Positions 40,153 through 51,719 are shown, counted from the stretch's first letter. The stretch is DNA of 64,000 bases from Chitinophaga sedimenti (GCF_023156195.1 NZ_JAKUKA010000001.1:4712001-4776000); one strand, 5' to 3'. Notes: generated by a model from the sequence alone, not told the origin. A program made the numbers and translations.

Positions 40153-40290
40153 CATCCTTCGCTGATCCTTCGCTCATCCATCGCTTTTTCCTTTGCCACG
40201 GCGGGTTTAGCGTAAGATGAGCGAAGGATCAGCGAAAGATGCAGCAAGGATGCAGCAAATCATCAGGCGGCGGGCCCAATCCGCCGCCTA
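40153..40290. repeat. Inverted tract of 11-bp units plus GC-rich hairpin
   Basis: Three head-to-tail 11-bp units (CATCCTTCGCT, GATCCTTCGCT, CATCCATCGCT) at 40153-40185 face five inverted 11-bp units (AGCGTAAGATG, AGCGAAGGATC, AGCGAAAGATG, CAGCAAGGATG, CAGCAAATCAT) at 40209-40263, with a 23-bp spacer. The arms can fold into a long hairpin. A second hairpin, GGCGGCGG / CCGCCGCC, follows at about 40267-40290. The tract lies between two co-directional genes and is unlike the usual simple terminators of this window. Confidence 0.75.
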
Positions 40291-40316
40291 TATCATACCT
40301 CAAAAACCTTCCCGTT

Positions 40317-41094
40317 ATGTTTAAAACGCTCGAATTTACCGTGGCGGACGGCATTGCCACCATTACCCTGAACCGCCCCGAAGTTTACAACGCATTTGAC
40401 GACACGCTTAGTTATGAATTACAGGATGCCCTGAAGCAGGCGGACAAAGACGCTGCCGTACGTGCCGTGGTGCTCACCGGCGCAGGCAAAGCCTTGCAGC
40501 GGCCAGGATTTAAAAGCTGCCATGGGCGCGGGCAAACGCAACCTTAGCGAATCGTTGCACAAGCGGTACAACCCGATTATACGCGCGATGCGCAATATGC
40601 CCAAACCAATTATCTGTAAGCTGAACGGCGTAGCCGCAGGGGCAGGCTGCTCGCTCGCCCTGGCCTGCGACGTGATCATTGCTTCCGAGGCGGCGTCCAT
40701 GGTGGAGATATTTATCAATATTGCCCTGGTGCTGGATTCCGGCTCGTCGTACTTTTTACCGCGTACGGTGGGGTACCACCGGGCGTTTGAGCTGGCGACG
40801 AAGGCCACTAAGCTGTCGGCGGCCGAGGCGAAGGAGCTGGGACTGGTAAACCGGGTAGTGCCGGCGGCGGAGTTAGATGCGGTGGTGGACGAAGAAGCCC
40901 GCTTTTACGCCAACGCCCCCACGAAAGCCATCGCCCTTATGAAGAAGATGCTCACCAAAGGCATGACGGAAGACCTAGACGCGGTGCTGGAATACGAGGC
41001 CTATTGCCAGGAGATTGCCGGCAATACCGCCGATAATGCGGAGGGGGTACAGGCGTTCCTGGAGAAGCGGAAGCCGGTGTTTAAAGGAGCATAA
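40317..41094 (+). CDS. Enoyl-CoA hydratase/isomerase (PaaG-like; frameshifted)
   Basis: About 259 residues of the crotonase fold. 'ATITLNRPEVYNAFDDTLSY' and 'VRAVVLTGAGKA' precede a frame change near 40493-40498; then 'SGQDLKAAM', the oxyanion-hole region 'CKLNGVAAGAGCSLALACDV' and 'PKPIICKLNG'. 'ALVLDSGSSYFLPRTVGYHR' resembles PaaG-type 2-(1,2-epoxyphenylacetyl)-CoA isomerases. It probably acts in acyl-CoA or aromatic-CoA degradation in the cytoplasm. Start at 40317 (MFKTLEFTV). No other acyl-CoA genes are nearby. Confidence 0.85.
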
Positions 41095-41095
41095 A

Positions 41096-41123
41096 AAAGC
41101 CCGGCACGCAAATGCCGGGCTTT
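41096..41123. terminator. Bidirectional terminator between convergent genes
   Basis: Perfect stem AAAGCCCGGCA / TGCCGGGCTTT (41096-41106 and 41113-41123) with A-run before and T-rich after, placed between the hydratase stop and the stop of the outer-membrane barrel gene. Confidence 0.82.
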
Positions 41124-41144
41124 AAATATGATACAGCGTACTGA

Positions 41145-41854
41145 TTACAGGCCGCTTAAACAGATACCGACGGAATACGGGAACGCTTCCTGTCCGGTAT
41201 TGCTTTTAAACACGTTGCTGAAGCTATAAGAGCCGATAACAGCCCAGTTACCCCAACCCACGCGCGCCGTACCGGCATATCTCCAGGTATTAAAGAAACG
41301 TTTATTCTGTTCTTTAAGAATGTTCTTTTCGCCACCCAGCGATGCTTTCGACTTCGTGTGTGCGTTCAGCAGCATACCCACTTTAGCACCAATAGCCGCT
41401 TTAAAGCCTTTGTTGGCATTGTCCGGAACACCGCGGAAACGTAATTCCAGCGGAACGTCCAGGTAAGTGGTCATCACTTTGTATTTGCTGAATGCGGTGG
41501 TATTTACATAATTCACCTGCTGGGAGTTGCCGTTAGACATGTCGATCTTCTGATCGTCGAGGAAAATACTGCTGGTACCGATACCCAGACCGGCAGCGAA
41601 GCTGTAATGGCTCTTAATCGGGAAATCGTAAGTCAGATAAACGTTTACGCCACGGGAAAAACCGGTAACGCGGGCGCTGTCCGCACCGGCCCAATTGTCA
41701 TACGTCAGCTGGACCATAAAGAAATCCCTGGAATAGCGGGCCCTGTTAGCCACACCGGACATAGACGAGCTGGAAGTAGTGCTGGTGTTGTTGTCCTGTG
41801 CGAATACGCCAATAGAAGCAGCCATCAGACCTAACGTAAAGAGTATTTTTTCAT
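41145..41854 (-). CDS. Outer-membrane beta-barrel protein (PorT-like; frameshifted at start)
   Basis: About 236 residues. The signal peptide (MKK-ILFTLGLMAASIGVFAQ) is restored by one further A in the A-run near 41848; the start is the ATG at 41854. The body shows alternating amphipathic strands ('DFFMVQLTYDNWAG', 'GVNVYLTYDFPIKSHYSFAA', 'YLDVPLELRFRG', 'KAAIGAKVGMLLNAHTKSKA') of a PorT/OMP_b-brl_2 type barrel. Role unknown; likely a small outer-membrane structural or assembly protein. Confidence 0.75.
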
Positions 41855-42051
41855 AATATGTTTAATACTTAGCGAAACGAATATTCGGCAAATTTAATGG
41901 AATGCAAACAACCAAAGGTTAAAATATTGCAAAAATATCTATGGAAGAATGAACAACGCTGTTCCTATTATTTGCCGTAACTTACAGGCTATCAGCCACC
42001 CCAGCCCATTTCTACCGTCCGGCAGCCTCCTTTAACGCTAACAAGTTTTGA

Positions 42052-45005
42052 ATGACGAAGATCATTAAAAGCCCTGTGCTTATTGTATTGATCGTTGCCC
42101 TCGTATCCATGTCGTGGTTTACTTACAAGATCATCGTAGCCAACCATAAAGCGATGGAATGCGGAGAAAGGGTACAGCAATCCGACGAAAAAATGCGGCT
42201 GCTGCATACCATCTATCAACAAAACGCCACCCTTAACGCCTACATGACAGGCTTCCAGTCTGCACTTGATAAAACGCCCGCGCAACACCCGGCCGAACAC
42301 GTACTTAGCCAACACGTAGGAAAACTACGTACACAACGTGCCGCCACACCACATCTGCAGCAGCTCTCCGATTCGCTGGTACAAATGGTCGATCAGCGCA
42401 TTACCCTGGACCGCCACATTCGTAATACTGAACAAACCGAGCCGGCCATAGCGCTTAACATGTTGCAAGATAGCGGAAGGCAGCAGTTATTGCAGGCTAT
42501 TAACGATGTACACGGCCGCATGGTCGATGAAGAGCGCCGTTTCATGGACCAGCACATCAGCAACCACCGCTTCTTTGCCGGCAAAGTTTATAATCTTTCT
42601 CTTGTAGGAAGCGGGGTGGCGCTATTATTTCTACTTGCCGGCATCATCCGGTTTGTGCTGGATTATACACGGTCGAAAAAGCCGAGGCCCTACTGCGCCG
42701 CAGCGAAGTAAAATATCGCCGGCTGATCGAAGATGCGGAAGTGATCATGTACACCACAGACCTTGCAGGCTTTTTCACTTATATCAGCCCCAAAGTTGAA
42801 AGCATTACCGGGCACACGAACACCGAGTTGATCGGCAAACACTACAGCCTTTTCCTCGATCCTGCTACTCACCAGGAACTGGTGGAACATTACACCACAC
42901 AAGCCCGCAACAACATTCCCAGCACCATCCGCGAATTCCGTATCACCCGTAAAAACGGGTCGCGCATCTGGGTAGAGCAACAGGCAATGCTCATTTGGGA
43001 GAACGATCAACTTTCCGGCTACCAGTGCATCGTGAAAGACATCGATGAGCGAAAGCGCTTCAGGACGAGTTGCGGCTGTCGCAGCAGGAAAAAGACGAAA
43101 TGCAGATACGGTTGCAGTCCATCCGGATAATACTACGTCCATCATCTTTATAAAAGACTTAAATGGCCACTTCCTGCTGATCAATAAAAAGTTTGAAGAA
43201 ATGTACCGGTATCGGCCAGCCGCCTTGTTGGCCGTACCAATAGTGAAATTCCTCCACCATTCGATCTGTTGCGCGATACCGCGACCGACCTTGATGTACT
43301 GCGCACGGAAGCGCCGCAAAAGATTGAACATTATATACTGCACGAGGGAAAGAAGTATCACTATACCACTACTAAATTCCCGCTGCGCGATCACCGGCAA
43401 CAGGTATTCGGGTTGTGCGGCATATCTACCGATATTACTTACCGCATTGAGCAGGAACAGCAGCTGCTCGCAGCTAAACGCGCCGCAGAGGCGGCCAAGC
43501 GTGCACAGGAAACGTTTATGGCCAATATGAGCCATGAGATTCGCACACCAATGAACGGTATCATTGGTATGACCAACCTGTTGCGGAAAACGTCGCTGCA
43601 CGCCGAACAAAAAGAGTTTTTAGACGCAATTAAAGACTCCGCGAACAACTTACTCGTAATTATAAACGACATACTCGATTTCTCAAAGATAAAGTCTGGT
43701 AAAATGGCATTTGAAAATTCGAATTTCGACCTCCGTTATTTAGTGCGGAAAACGATCTATCTCTTTGTACACAAGGCTCATGAAAAAGGGCTTGAACTGA
43801 TTTATCGTGTAGATGATGCAGTTCCGGCACACATTCTTGGCGACCCGGTACGACTGCGGCAAATCCTCGAAAACCTGCTGAGCAATGCTATCAAGTTTAC
43901 GGAGAAAGGCAATATCACCCTGAACGTAAACCTTCGCAGCATCGACGACACCAGCGCCACGGTATCGTTTGAGGTGCGCGATACGGGCATCGGCATCCCG
44001 CAGGAAATGGTGGGAGAAGTGTTTGAAAGTTTTACGCAATCGCACCCGGGCATCGATCGCAAATACGGTGGCACCGGGCTGGGACTGGCCATCTGCAAAC
44101 AGCTGGTGGAATTGCAGCAGGGCGACATCACGCTGGAAAGTACACTGGGCAAAGGTACCAGCGTTCGTTTCCAGATTCCGTACACCCGCAATTTGTTTAC
44201 CGCGCCGGAGGAACTGCTGCCGAACGAAACACCCACCATTACGTTGCAGGAAAAAGAACTGCTCGTGGTGGAGGACAATGTTATCAACCAGAAAGTAGCT
44301 TTTCATACGCTGAGGAAAGCAGGTGCCCGGGTCGATATTGTATCCGGCGGCGAAGAAGCGGTGGAAATCATCAGGGAAAAAGAATACGATTGTATTCTGA
44401 TGGACATACAGATGCCGGGCATGGACGGATACAAGGCCACGGGGCTGATCCGCGAAATGGGTTACACCACGCCAATTATTGCCATGACCGCCTCGGCGAT
44501 CAACGGCGAACGCGAAAAATGTGTGCGGGCGGGCATGACCGACTACATTTCCAAACCATTTATACCCGAAGAATTATATAAGAAGATACAGGACGCGATC
44601 GTGCGCACGGCGCGCAGCCTGCAAAGCAAGGCCGCCATCCTGGAACATGCCGAACCCATGACGCTCATCGATACACACTACCTGCAATCGCTCGCCGAAC
44701 ATGACCGCGACTTCCTGCTGGACCTGGTGGAAATCTTCCGCAAACGCTCCGACTTCCTGTTGCACGAAATGCTCTATAGCGCCGAAAAGCAGTCCTGGAA
44801 CGACGTGGCCCACATTTCGCGGCAGCTGCGGGCAGAGTTGAATACCATCCGCATCGTTCCCATGATCGCCATGTTGCTGCATATTGAAGAAAACGCCGTG
44901 CACCTCGAACACCTCGACACGATCGTACCGGAGATAAAAGAGGTGATGAATCTCTATGAAGAAGCTGACGACATCCTGCGGGAAGAAATTGCTTTAATGA
45001 GTTAG
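42052..45005 (+). CDS. Hybrid sensor histidine kinase/response regulator with CHASE3-like and PAS domains (four frameshifts)
   Basis: About 984 residues. Membrane helix (about 8-28), CHASE3-like periplasmic region, second helix (about 183-203), PAS domain ('YTTDLAGFFTYISPKVESIT'), second PAS ('FIKDLNGHFLLINKKFEEM'), HisKA with phospho-His 'MANMSHEIRTPMNGIIGMT', HATPase ('LLSNAIKFTEKGNITL', 'DTGIGIPQEMVGEV', 'YGGTGLGLAI'), receiver with phospho-Asp in 'YDCILMDIQMPGMDG', and a C-terminal Hpt-like helix bundle with 'VAHISRQLRAEL' where AHtLKG is expected. Frames change near 42683, 43057, 43122 and 43252. Target unknown; the stop overlaps the convergent kdp-linked kinase. Confidence 0.88.
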
Positions 45006-46694
45006 CCTTTAGTAACAGGCAACGAAAAGTAGAACCGGCTTCCCCCGCCTTCGGTACTTTCCACTTTGATTTCGCCCCCTGTGCCTCGATGAATTCGCGG
45101 GCTATGGCCAGCCCCAGGCCGCTGCCCTTGTGCGCATCCACACCCGGCACCTGGAAAAACCGGTCGAATATTTTATCGCGAAAGGCCTCGGGAATACCCA
45201 TGCCTTTATCGGTAACGCTGAACACCAGTTTGTCGTTCTCAGGTTGCAGATCAAGCTGTATAGAAGAATTCTGTGGGGAATAACGGATCGCGTTGGTGAG
45301 CAGGTTAACCAACACCCAGGCAGCCTTTTCCGCATCGGCGGTAATAGCGGGCAACTCATTGTTTGGCACGTACAAAATGGCAACATGCTGTTCCGCGGCC
45401 TGTTTACGCACCGCCTCCAGCGCATATTCCACGATACCCAATGGCTTCACGGATTGTATTTGTAATTGGATATTGCCGCTTTCCACCCGGGAGAAGTCGA
45501 GCAGGTCGCTTACCATTTTTATCATCCGGCGATTGTCGGCCTTCAGGCTATCGATCAGCTCGTGCTGCTCACCGTTCAATCCCCCGGTACGCTCATCCTC
45601 CAGCAGGCGCAAACTTAAGTCGGACGACGCCAAGGGTGTTTTTAATTCGTGGGAGATGGTAGCAATGAAATGCGTTTTAGCAATATCCTGTTCTTTAAAC
45701 GTGGTGATGTTGCGCAAGATAATCACGTACCCGATCCGCTGCCCGTCCTGCGTTATATCCGCCACTTCCCGGGTGAAAAAGCTTTCTTTACCATCAACTA
45801 CGATCTTCAGTGGCGTGTTGTTCGTTTCGGTAACGAGGTAACGCAGCAGGTCGTTGCGCCGGGCTATTTCCGTAGCCGTGCGACCGGGCAGTTCACCTTC
45901 GCCGAGGTTCAGCAGTTGCAGCGCCTGTTTATTCGCGAACAACACCACATCATTTACATCAAAACCGATCGTCGCATCTTTTAAAGAACTGATCACTGCT
46001 TCGGCGCGTTGTTTTTCGAACACGATACGTGCCAGGTTGCTATGTTCATACTCATCCAGGCGTTGCGCCATGGTATTGAATGCATTGGCGAGTTCACCGA
46101 ATTCGTCGCTGCGTTTAAAATGCAGGCGCTGGCTGTATTGTTTGTCCGCTATGCCTTTGATGCCCGCCGTTAATTCCTGGATGGGGCCGGCAATATAACC
46201 GGGAAAATTGTACACGAACGTAATACCCAACAGCAAACAAATACCGCTAATCACGGCAAGATATATCAGCGCCTTATCCGCTGTTTTACCTGTGCGCTCA
46301 TATTTACCTACGATCGCCTCCATGTTTTGTTTCATCAGCTCATCGATCTGCGTACGCATTGCTTTGGCCAGGACAGGCGACAACACCGGGGAGCCTTTGG
46401 CGGTTTTATAAATCAACGCCAGCGTGGCGGTGGTTTTCGCTTCGCCTTTTTCCGTAACGTTGGCCTCTTGTTTAGTAAGTGCCGCCTCAAAGCGTTGCGG
46501 ATTGGGCCAGTTATTCAATGCCCACAGCATTTCGCGGCTGTATTCCAGCGACTCATAATTATCCTCCAGTACCAACCCGGCTTCATGGTTCAGTTGCCGC
46601 AGGTGGTAATAGCTCACGGTGCTGACGAGTATCAACATAAAAACAAAAACAGCACGCCGGCCGTTATTTTCGATTTAAGTCCGGATCTACTCAT
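45002..46694 (-). CDS. Sensor histidine kinase of the kdp operon, KdpD catalytic half (two frameshifts)
   Basis: About 564 residues. N-terminal helix (MSRSGLKSKITAGVLFLF-MLILVSTVSYYHL, joined after a change near 46637), short periplasmic part, second helix ('ALIYLAVISGICLLLGITFV'), HAMP, PAS-like domain ('IGFDVNDVVLFANKQALQLL'), HisKA 'FIATISHELKTPLASSDLSL' and HATPase ('LLTNAIRYSPQNSSIQLDL', 'DKGMGIPEAF', 'KGSGLGLAIAREFIE'). A change near 45080 restores the end 'GSRFYFSLPVTKG'. Its ATG overlaps the stop of the KdpD-domain gene by 4 bp, so the two halves are coupled and probably act as one K+-sensing kinase. Confidence 0.88.
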
Positions 46695-47863
46695 GACAGG
46701 ATAACAATATCGGTTTCATTGGAAGATAAGGTTTTTAACAGCTGGTTAAAGATGTTCGTCCGCAAAATTATCCTAAAAAGACTGATATGCGGCTTCCCGA
46801 TGCATACCGTGGTGATGTCGCGCTCCTTCACCGTACGGATGATCGCCTCCGCAATGTTCGTATCCTGCACCTGTAATACCTCTGCGCCCAGTTCGGTGGC
46901 CAGTTTCATATTGTTGATCAGGTGCCTTTGCAATGCCAGGTTAATACGCCCCGTACTTTCAGATGGCGTTTGCACATATAGGACTTGCCAGTCGGCATGA
47001 TAATAGGCCGCCAGCCGCGCGGTTTTACGGATCACCTTACGGGCAATTTCATCATTGGTGGAAATGCAGGCAAGGAAACGTTCATGGCGCATTTGCTGGC
47101 CGCGCGGCACTTCCGTTTCCACTTTACGCTCCACCTGCGACGCCACTTCCTTTAAGGCGAGTTCCCGCAGTTGCAATATCTTTTCAGATTGAAAGAAATT
47201 CCTCAGCGCCGTTTCTACTTTAGACGCCTCATATATTTTGCCCTCCTTCAGCCGGGTAATCAGTTCATCCGCCGTAAGATCGATGTTCACTACTTCATCG
47301 GCCAGTTGCAGCATTTTATCCGGTACCCGTTCGGTTACTTCCACGCCCGTAATGGCTTTAACGTGGTGGTTAATGCTTTCTATATGTTGAATATTGACCG
47401 CCGTGATCACACTGATGCCTGCCTGCAACAGCTCCACCACATCCTGCCAGCGCTTTTCATGACGGCTCCCGGGGATGTTGGTATGCGCCAGTTCGTCAAC
47501 GATCACCCACTCCGGCGTAAGCAGCAGGAGCGTATTGAGATCCATTTCTTCCAGCAGCTTGCCCTTGTAAAACACCTGTCGGCGCGGCACGAGCGGCAAA
47601 CCCGCTACCAACGCTTCTGTTTCCTTACGGCCATGTGTTTCCACATACCCGATCTGTATGTTTACGCCCGAGCGCAGCAGGGCATGGGCTTCCTGGAGCA
47701 TCCGGTAAGTTTTGCCCACGCCGGCGCTCATGCCGATATATATTTTAAACCGACCCTTCGTCGTTTTATGGCTGCCGGAACTAAGCCCTCCCGGTACTTG
47801 CATGTGCTGTTTGGTTTTAAGATTAGATTGCGCGCCGGACGGCCACTGTTCGCCGGCTACCAA
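46691..47863 (-). CDS. kdpD: Stand-alone KdpD sensor domain protein
   Basis: Intact 390 residues covering only the N-terminal KdpD domain and the USP-like domain. The KdpD domain has Walker A 'IYIGMSAGVGKTYRMLQEAH' and 'PEWVIVDELAHTNIPGSRHE'; the USP part is at about 245-390 ('RFLACISTNDEIARKVIRKT', ends 'IFNQLLKTLSSNETDIVILS'). The four-helix membrane block and kinase of E. coli KdpD are absent; the kinase is the next gene, overlapping by ATGA. An in-frame ATG at 47803 is an alternative start. It senses K+ limitation or c-di-AMP in related systems. Confidence 0.92.
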   Translation of the reverse strand: MVAGEQWPSGAQSNLKTKQHMQVPGGLSSGSHKTTKGRFKIYIGMSAGVGKTYRMLQEAHALLRSGVNIQIGYVETHGRKETEALVAGLPLVPRRQVFYKGKLLEEMDLNTLLLLTPEWVIVDELAHTNIPGSRHEKRWQDVVELLQAGISVITAVNIQHIESINHHVKAITGVEVTERVPDKMLQLADEVVNIDLTADELITRLKEGKIYEASKVETALRNFFQSEKILQLRELALKEVASQVERKVETEVPRGQQMRHERFLACISTNDEIARKVIRKTARLAAYYHADWQVLYVQTPSESTGRINLALQRHLINNMKLATELGAEVLQVQDTNIAEAIIRTVKERDITTVCIGKPHISLFRIILRTNIFNQLLKTLSSNETDIVILS

Positions 47864-47880
47864 CCGGCGCGCAACCGATT

Positions 47881-48948
47881 TTAGAAAGCAACCGCCATCA
47901 TGGCTGTAATGGACAGGTTATGCTTATCCAGCTCGGCGCCTTTTGTAAAAATTTCGTTCCTGCTGTTGAAGACCTTTCCTTCCAACCTGAACATTACGGC
48001 CGACACTGGATTCAGGTCGAGATTAAGCGAATAACCACCAACGCGGAATCCATCCGGCAACCCGGTAGCGACGATTACCCCGTTTTCATCGTGGTAATAC
48101 TCACCACGTGCTGCCATCGCCAGTTTTTCTGTAAGCGCAATACGCGCAATACCTGTGATACTATACCATTTATTCATGCCCGACAAGCCTTCACTTTTCT
48201 GCTCCATACCATAATCGAATCCGGCCGTGAGGGTGAACTTTTCTGTAACATTCAATACACCGTAAAGATCACTAAAATAGCGCATCTGCTTCACGCTATC
48301 GGCCTTGTCGTTCCCGATAAATGTACTCCAGTTCACCAGGATGGCGCTATTGGGCTTATAGGCCACCTGCGTGCCCAAAGCGGGTGTTTGGTTGCCGTCC
48401 GGACGCCTGATGCGCTGCCATCCATTTAGATACATGGCTGCCACGGTCCATTGATCATTATTCCAGGTAATTTTTGCGCCGGTTTCATAGTAGGGCGTAT
48501 TTTCTGCCGAAAGACTGCGCGTAAGTGTGGGACAATCTTTGCCGACGGCACTCTCAAAACCAATATGCGAAGGCATGATGCCTGCGTCCAGCCACAAATT
48601 ATGCCCCAGCCTGTACCCCACATTGGCCTCGTATACATGGCGCATCACATCTGTTTCAGCCGCCAGGTTAGCCGTTGCGTAAGTACCTGCCATTAATCCC
48701 AAGTTAGCCCTCACCCGGTCGGTACTGTAGGCGGCCTTCAACAGCCCGAGATTCAGGTTCAATTCGTTATGCTTGTTGTGATTGTAAAGAAACGATGGTT
48801 TAGTATGATTGCCGGGTTCTCCGAAATCATAACTATAATAAACTTCAGCGTACGCCGAAAAAGTCAACGGTGTTTTTTTAATGCTGTTCCGTCCTGGGCA
48901 TGTGTGTTTGTTGCGTACAACAACACGGCTGCCAGCGCTAATTTTTTC
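47881..48948 (-). CDS. Kdp-linked outer-membrane porin (frameshifted)
   Basis: About 355 residues. The signal peptide (MKKLALAAVLLYATNTHAQ, start at 48948) is in one frame; after the T-run near 48873 the barrel continues in the other ('PLTFSAYAEVYYSYDFG', 'NELNLNLGLLKAAYSTDRVR'). Barrel strands alternate through to the terminal 'LSITAMMAVAF'. It belongs to the BBP2-like porins that in Bacteroidota sit between kdpC and kdpD, and may admit K+ through the outer membrane; that role is inferred from context. Confidence 0.8.
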   Translation of the reverse strand, partial: EKISAGSRVVVRNKHTCPGRNSIKKTPLTFSAYAEVYYSYDFGEPGNHTKPSFLYNHNKHNELNLNLGLLKAAYSTDRVRANLGLMAGTYATANLAAETDVMRHVYEANVGYRLGHNLWLDAGIMPSHIGFESAVGKDCPTLTRSLSAENTPYYETGAKITWNNDQWTVAAMYLNGWQRIRRPDGNQTPALGTQVAYKPNSAILVNWSTFIGNDKADSVKQMRYFSDLYGVLNVTEKFTLTAGFDYGMEQKSEGLSGMNKWYSITGIARIALTEKLAMAARGEYYHDENGVIVATGLPDGFRVGGYSLNLDLNPVSAVMFRLEGKVFNSRNEIFTKGAELDKHNLSITAMMAVAF

Positions 48949-49080
48949 ATCTTTATAATACTTGTTTAGTCTGTTTCTTGCGGGTAACACTACCGGGTCA
49001 TTCACCCGGCAGTGTTCAACCGGCTCGCCTGCACAATCGTGATAGCGCGGCCATATTAGTTTTCAAGGATAATTCGCCAC

Positions 49081-49643
49081 TTACTTCAATTCGTCAAGTG
49101 CGAGGTTTAATTCCAGTACATTTACGGTAGCCGGGCCAAACATGCCGAATAAGGGGCGTGTTATATGACCATTTACCAATCCGGTGATTTTACCCGCGGG
49201 CAGATTACGTACCGCAGCTATCCGCGGCACCTGAATCATCACCGCCGCCGGCGACAAGTGTGGGTCCAACCCGCTGGCGCTTGCGGTAACAAGTTCCGTT
49301 GGTATTTGCTCTCTTCTAACCCCCGGATTATGTACCAGGAAGGTATCAATACGGTCTGCCACAACCTTCAGGTAATCAGGATTGCTGGGACCTTTATTAG
49401 AGCCACCGGAACTGGCGGCATTGTAATCCACAGCTGAAGGGCGTGAATTAAAATATTCGTCGGCCGTAAATTTCTGACCCAGGTTTGCATACCGACCACA
49501 TTTCCATTACGCTCCACCTTAACGCCATCTCCGCCACCTGGCGCCATTTTGGCAACGGCGGCAATCAACAAAGGATATAATACAGACACCAGCACAATCA
49601 ACACAGCAGTCAGCTTGATTGAGGGCAACAGATAATTTTTCAT
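49081..49643 (-). CDS. kdpC: K+-transporting ATPase subunit C (two frameshifts)
   Basis: About 187 residues. One N-terminal helix ('LTAVLIVLVSVLYPLLIAAV'), then 'NGNVVG' and, in the second frame, 'AVDYNAASSGGSNKGPSNPD' (KdpC signature SGGSNlgptnp) and 'LVTASASGLDPHLSPAAVMI' (conserved ASgSGLDPhiSp). Frames change near 49485 and 49435. KdpC is the small chaperone-like subunit of the high-affinity KdpFABC potassium pump. It follows kdpB by 6 bp. Confidence 0.92.
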
Positions 49644-49649
49644 TTTACT

Positions 49650-51706
49650 TTACTTTAAATAATTAAAAAAGAGCGCCATCAACATATCTATCAACTTGAT
49701 GCCGATAAACGGCGCTACAATCCCACCCAGTCCGTATACGAACAGATTCCGGCGCAAGAGAGCGCTGGCGCCGATAGGCCGGTAAGCGACGCCGCGAAGC
49801 GCGAGCGGTATCAATATGGGAATGATGATGGCATTAAAGATGACGGCCGACAAAACTGCGGACTCCGGACTGTGGAGATGCATGATGTTTAGCCCCTGTA
49901 ATGCAGGAATGGACGAGATGAATAACGCCGGAACAATCGCGAAGTATTTCGCGACATCGTTGGCAATGGAAAAAGTGGTAAGCGTACCGCGGGTCATCAG
50001 TAACTGTTTGCCAATTTCAACAATTTCGATCAATTTGGTAGGGTCATTGTCCAGGTCCACCATGTTACCTGCTTCCTTCGCCGCCTGTGTACCGCTGTTC
50101 ATTGCAACGCCGACGTCTGCTTGCGCCAATGCGGGTGCATCATTCGTACCATCGCCCATCATTGCCACCAGCCTGCCCTGTTGCTGCTCCTCTCTGATAT
50201 AACGCATCTTATCTTCCGGCTTTGCTTCGGCAATAAAGTCGTCTACTCCTGCCTTATCGGCAATATACCTGGCCGTAAGTGGGTTATCCCCGGTAACCAT
50301 CACCGTTTTTACGCCCATTCTTCTGAGTCGCTCAAACCGCTCCTGTATACCTGGTTTAATAATATCCTGCAGCTCTATTACCCCTTTAATTTCACCATTC
50401 TTCGCAACGACCAGCGGGGTACCACCATCTTTGGAAATAAGCTCAACCCGCTCCCTGGTTTCGGCCGGGAAGCTGTTTCCAGCGCTCTCGGCCAGACGGC
50501 GAATAGCATCGTATGCCCCTTTACGAATGCGGGTTCCGTCGGGGAGATCAATGCCACTGGTTCTTGTTTCGGCCGTAAACTGCACCATGTTGGCGTCGTT
50601 AATGTTTAATTTGTCCGTCAACTCACTACCTGCCAGCTCAACAATCGATTTGCCTTCGGGCGTTTCATCTGAGAGGGAACTAAGCGCGCAAAGTCTTACA
50701 AATTCATCTTGTGAAAAACCATGAGCAGCATAAAAGTTAGTCGCCTTTCTGTTACCGATTGTAATGGTGCCGGTTTTATCCAGCAACAGCACGTCCAGGT
50801 CGCCGGCAGTTTCGACGGCTTTACCCGATTTGGTAATTACGTTCGCCCGCAAAGCCCGGTCCATGCCCGCAATGCCGATGGCCGACAACAGTCCGCCAAT
50901 GGTTGTTGGGATAAGACAAACAAACAAAGAAATAAACGCGGCGATGGTGATCGGTGTATTAGCGTAATCAGCGAACGGCTTCAGCGTTACACACACAATA
51001 ATGAATACAAGGGTAAAACTGGCGAGCAAAATTGTAAGCGCTATTTCATTGGGTGTTTTCTGCCGGCTGGCCCCTTCTACGAGTGCAATCATTTTATCCA
51101 GAAAAGATTCTCCTGCTTCTGTACTTACGCGCACTTTTATTTTATCGCTCAGCACGCGCGTGCCACCCACTACGCTGGACTTATCACCTCCGCTTCGCGA
51201 ATCACGGGCGCGCTTTCGCCGGTGATCGCAGACTCGTCTATACTGGCCAGTCCTGCTATGATCTCGCCGTCGGCCGGAATGATGTCTCCGGGTTCGCAAA
51301 CGAAAACATCCCCCTTTTTCAACCGTGCCGACGACACAATTTTTATCTCGTTGGTGAAGATGTCTCCAACAGCCACCACCAGTTTCGCAGGTGTTTCTTC
51401 TCTTGTTTTACGAAGACTTTCTGCCTGCGCCTTACCCCTTGCCTCGGCAATGGCTTCTGCGAAGTTGCCGAACAACACGGTTAAAAGCAGCACAACGAAT
51501 ACAATAAAATTATACGCAAGCGAACCTTGTGCTGTATCGCCGGTAAGTAAGGCGTAAAGCGTTACAATCAGCATTACCAGGGTACCAAGTTCCACCATAA
51601 ACATAACGGGGTTCTTGATCATCAACCTTGGATTCAGCTTCACGAAAGACTGTACAAGACTTTGTTTAACAAGATCTTTCGGAAATAATTTATTCTCCTG
51701 TTTCAT
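49650..51706 (-). CDS. kdpB: K+-transporting P-type ATPase subunit B (frameshifted)
   Basis: About 685 residues. Start at 51706 (MKQENKLFPKDLVKQSL). Actuator motif 'SAITGESAPVIRE', phosphorylation motif 'LLDKTGTITIGNR', nucleotide-binding 'IRKGAYDAIRR', hinge 'MVTGDNPLTARYIAD' and 'MMGDGTNDAPALAQADVGVA' are all present. One frame change near 51180 joins 'VIREAGGDKSSVVGGTRVLS'. KdpB hydrolyses ATP to drive K+ uptake through KdpA. It lies 13 bp after kdpA. Confidence 0.96.
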
Positions 51707-51719
51707 ATTGATTACTCCA

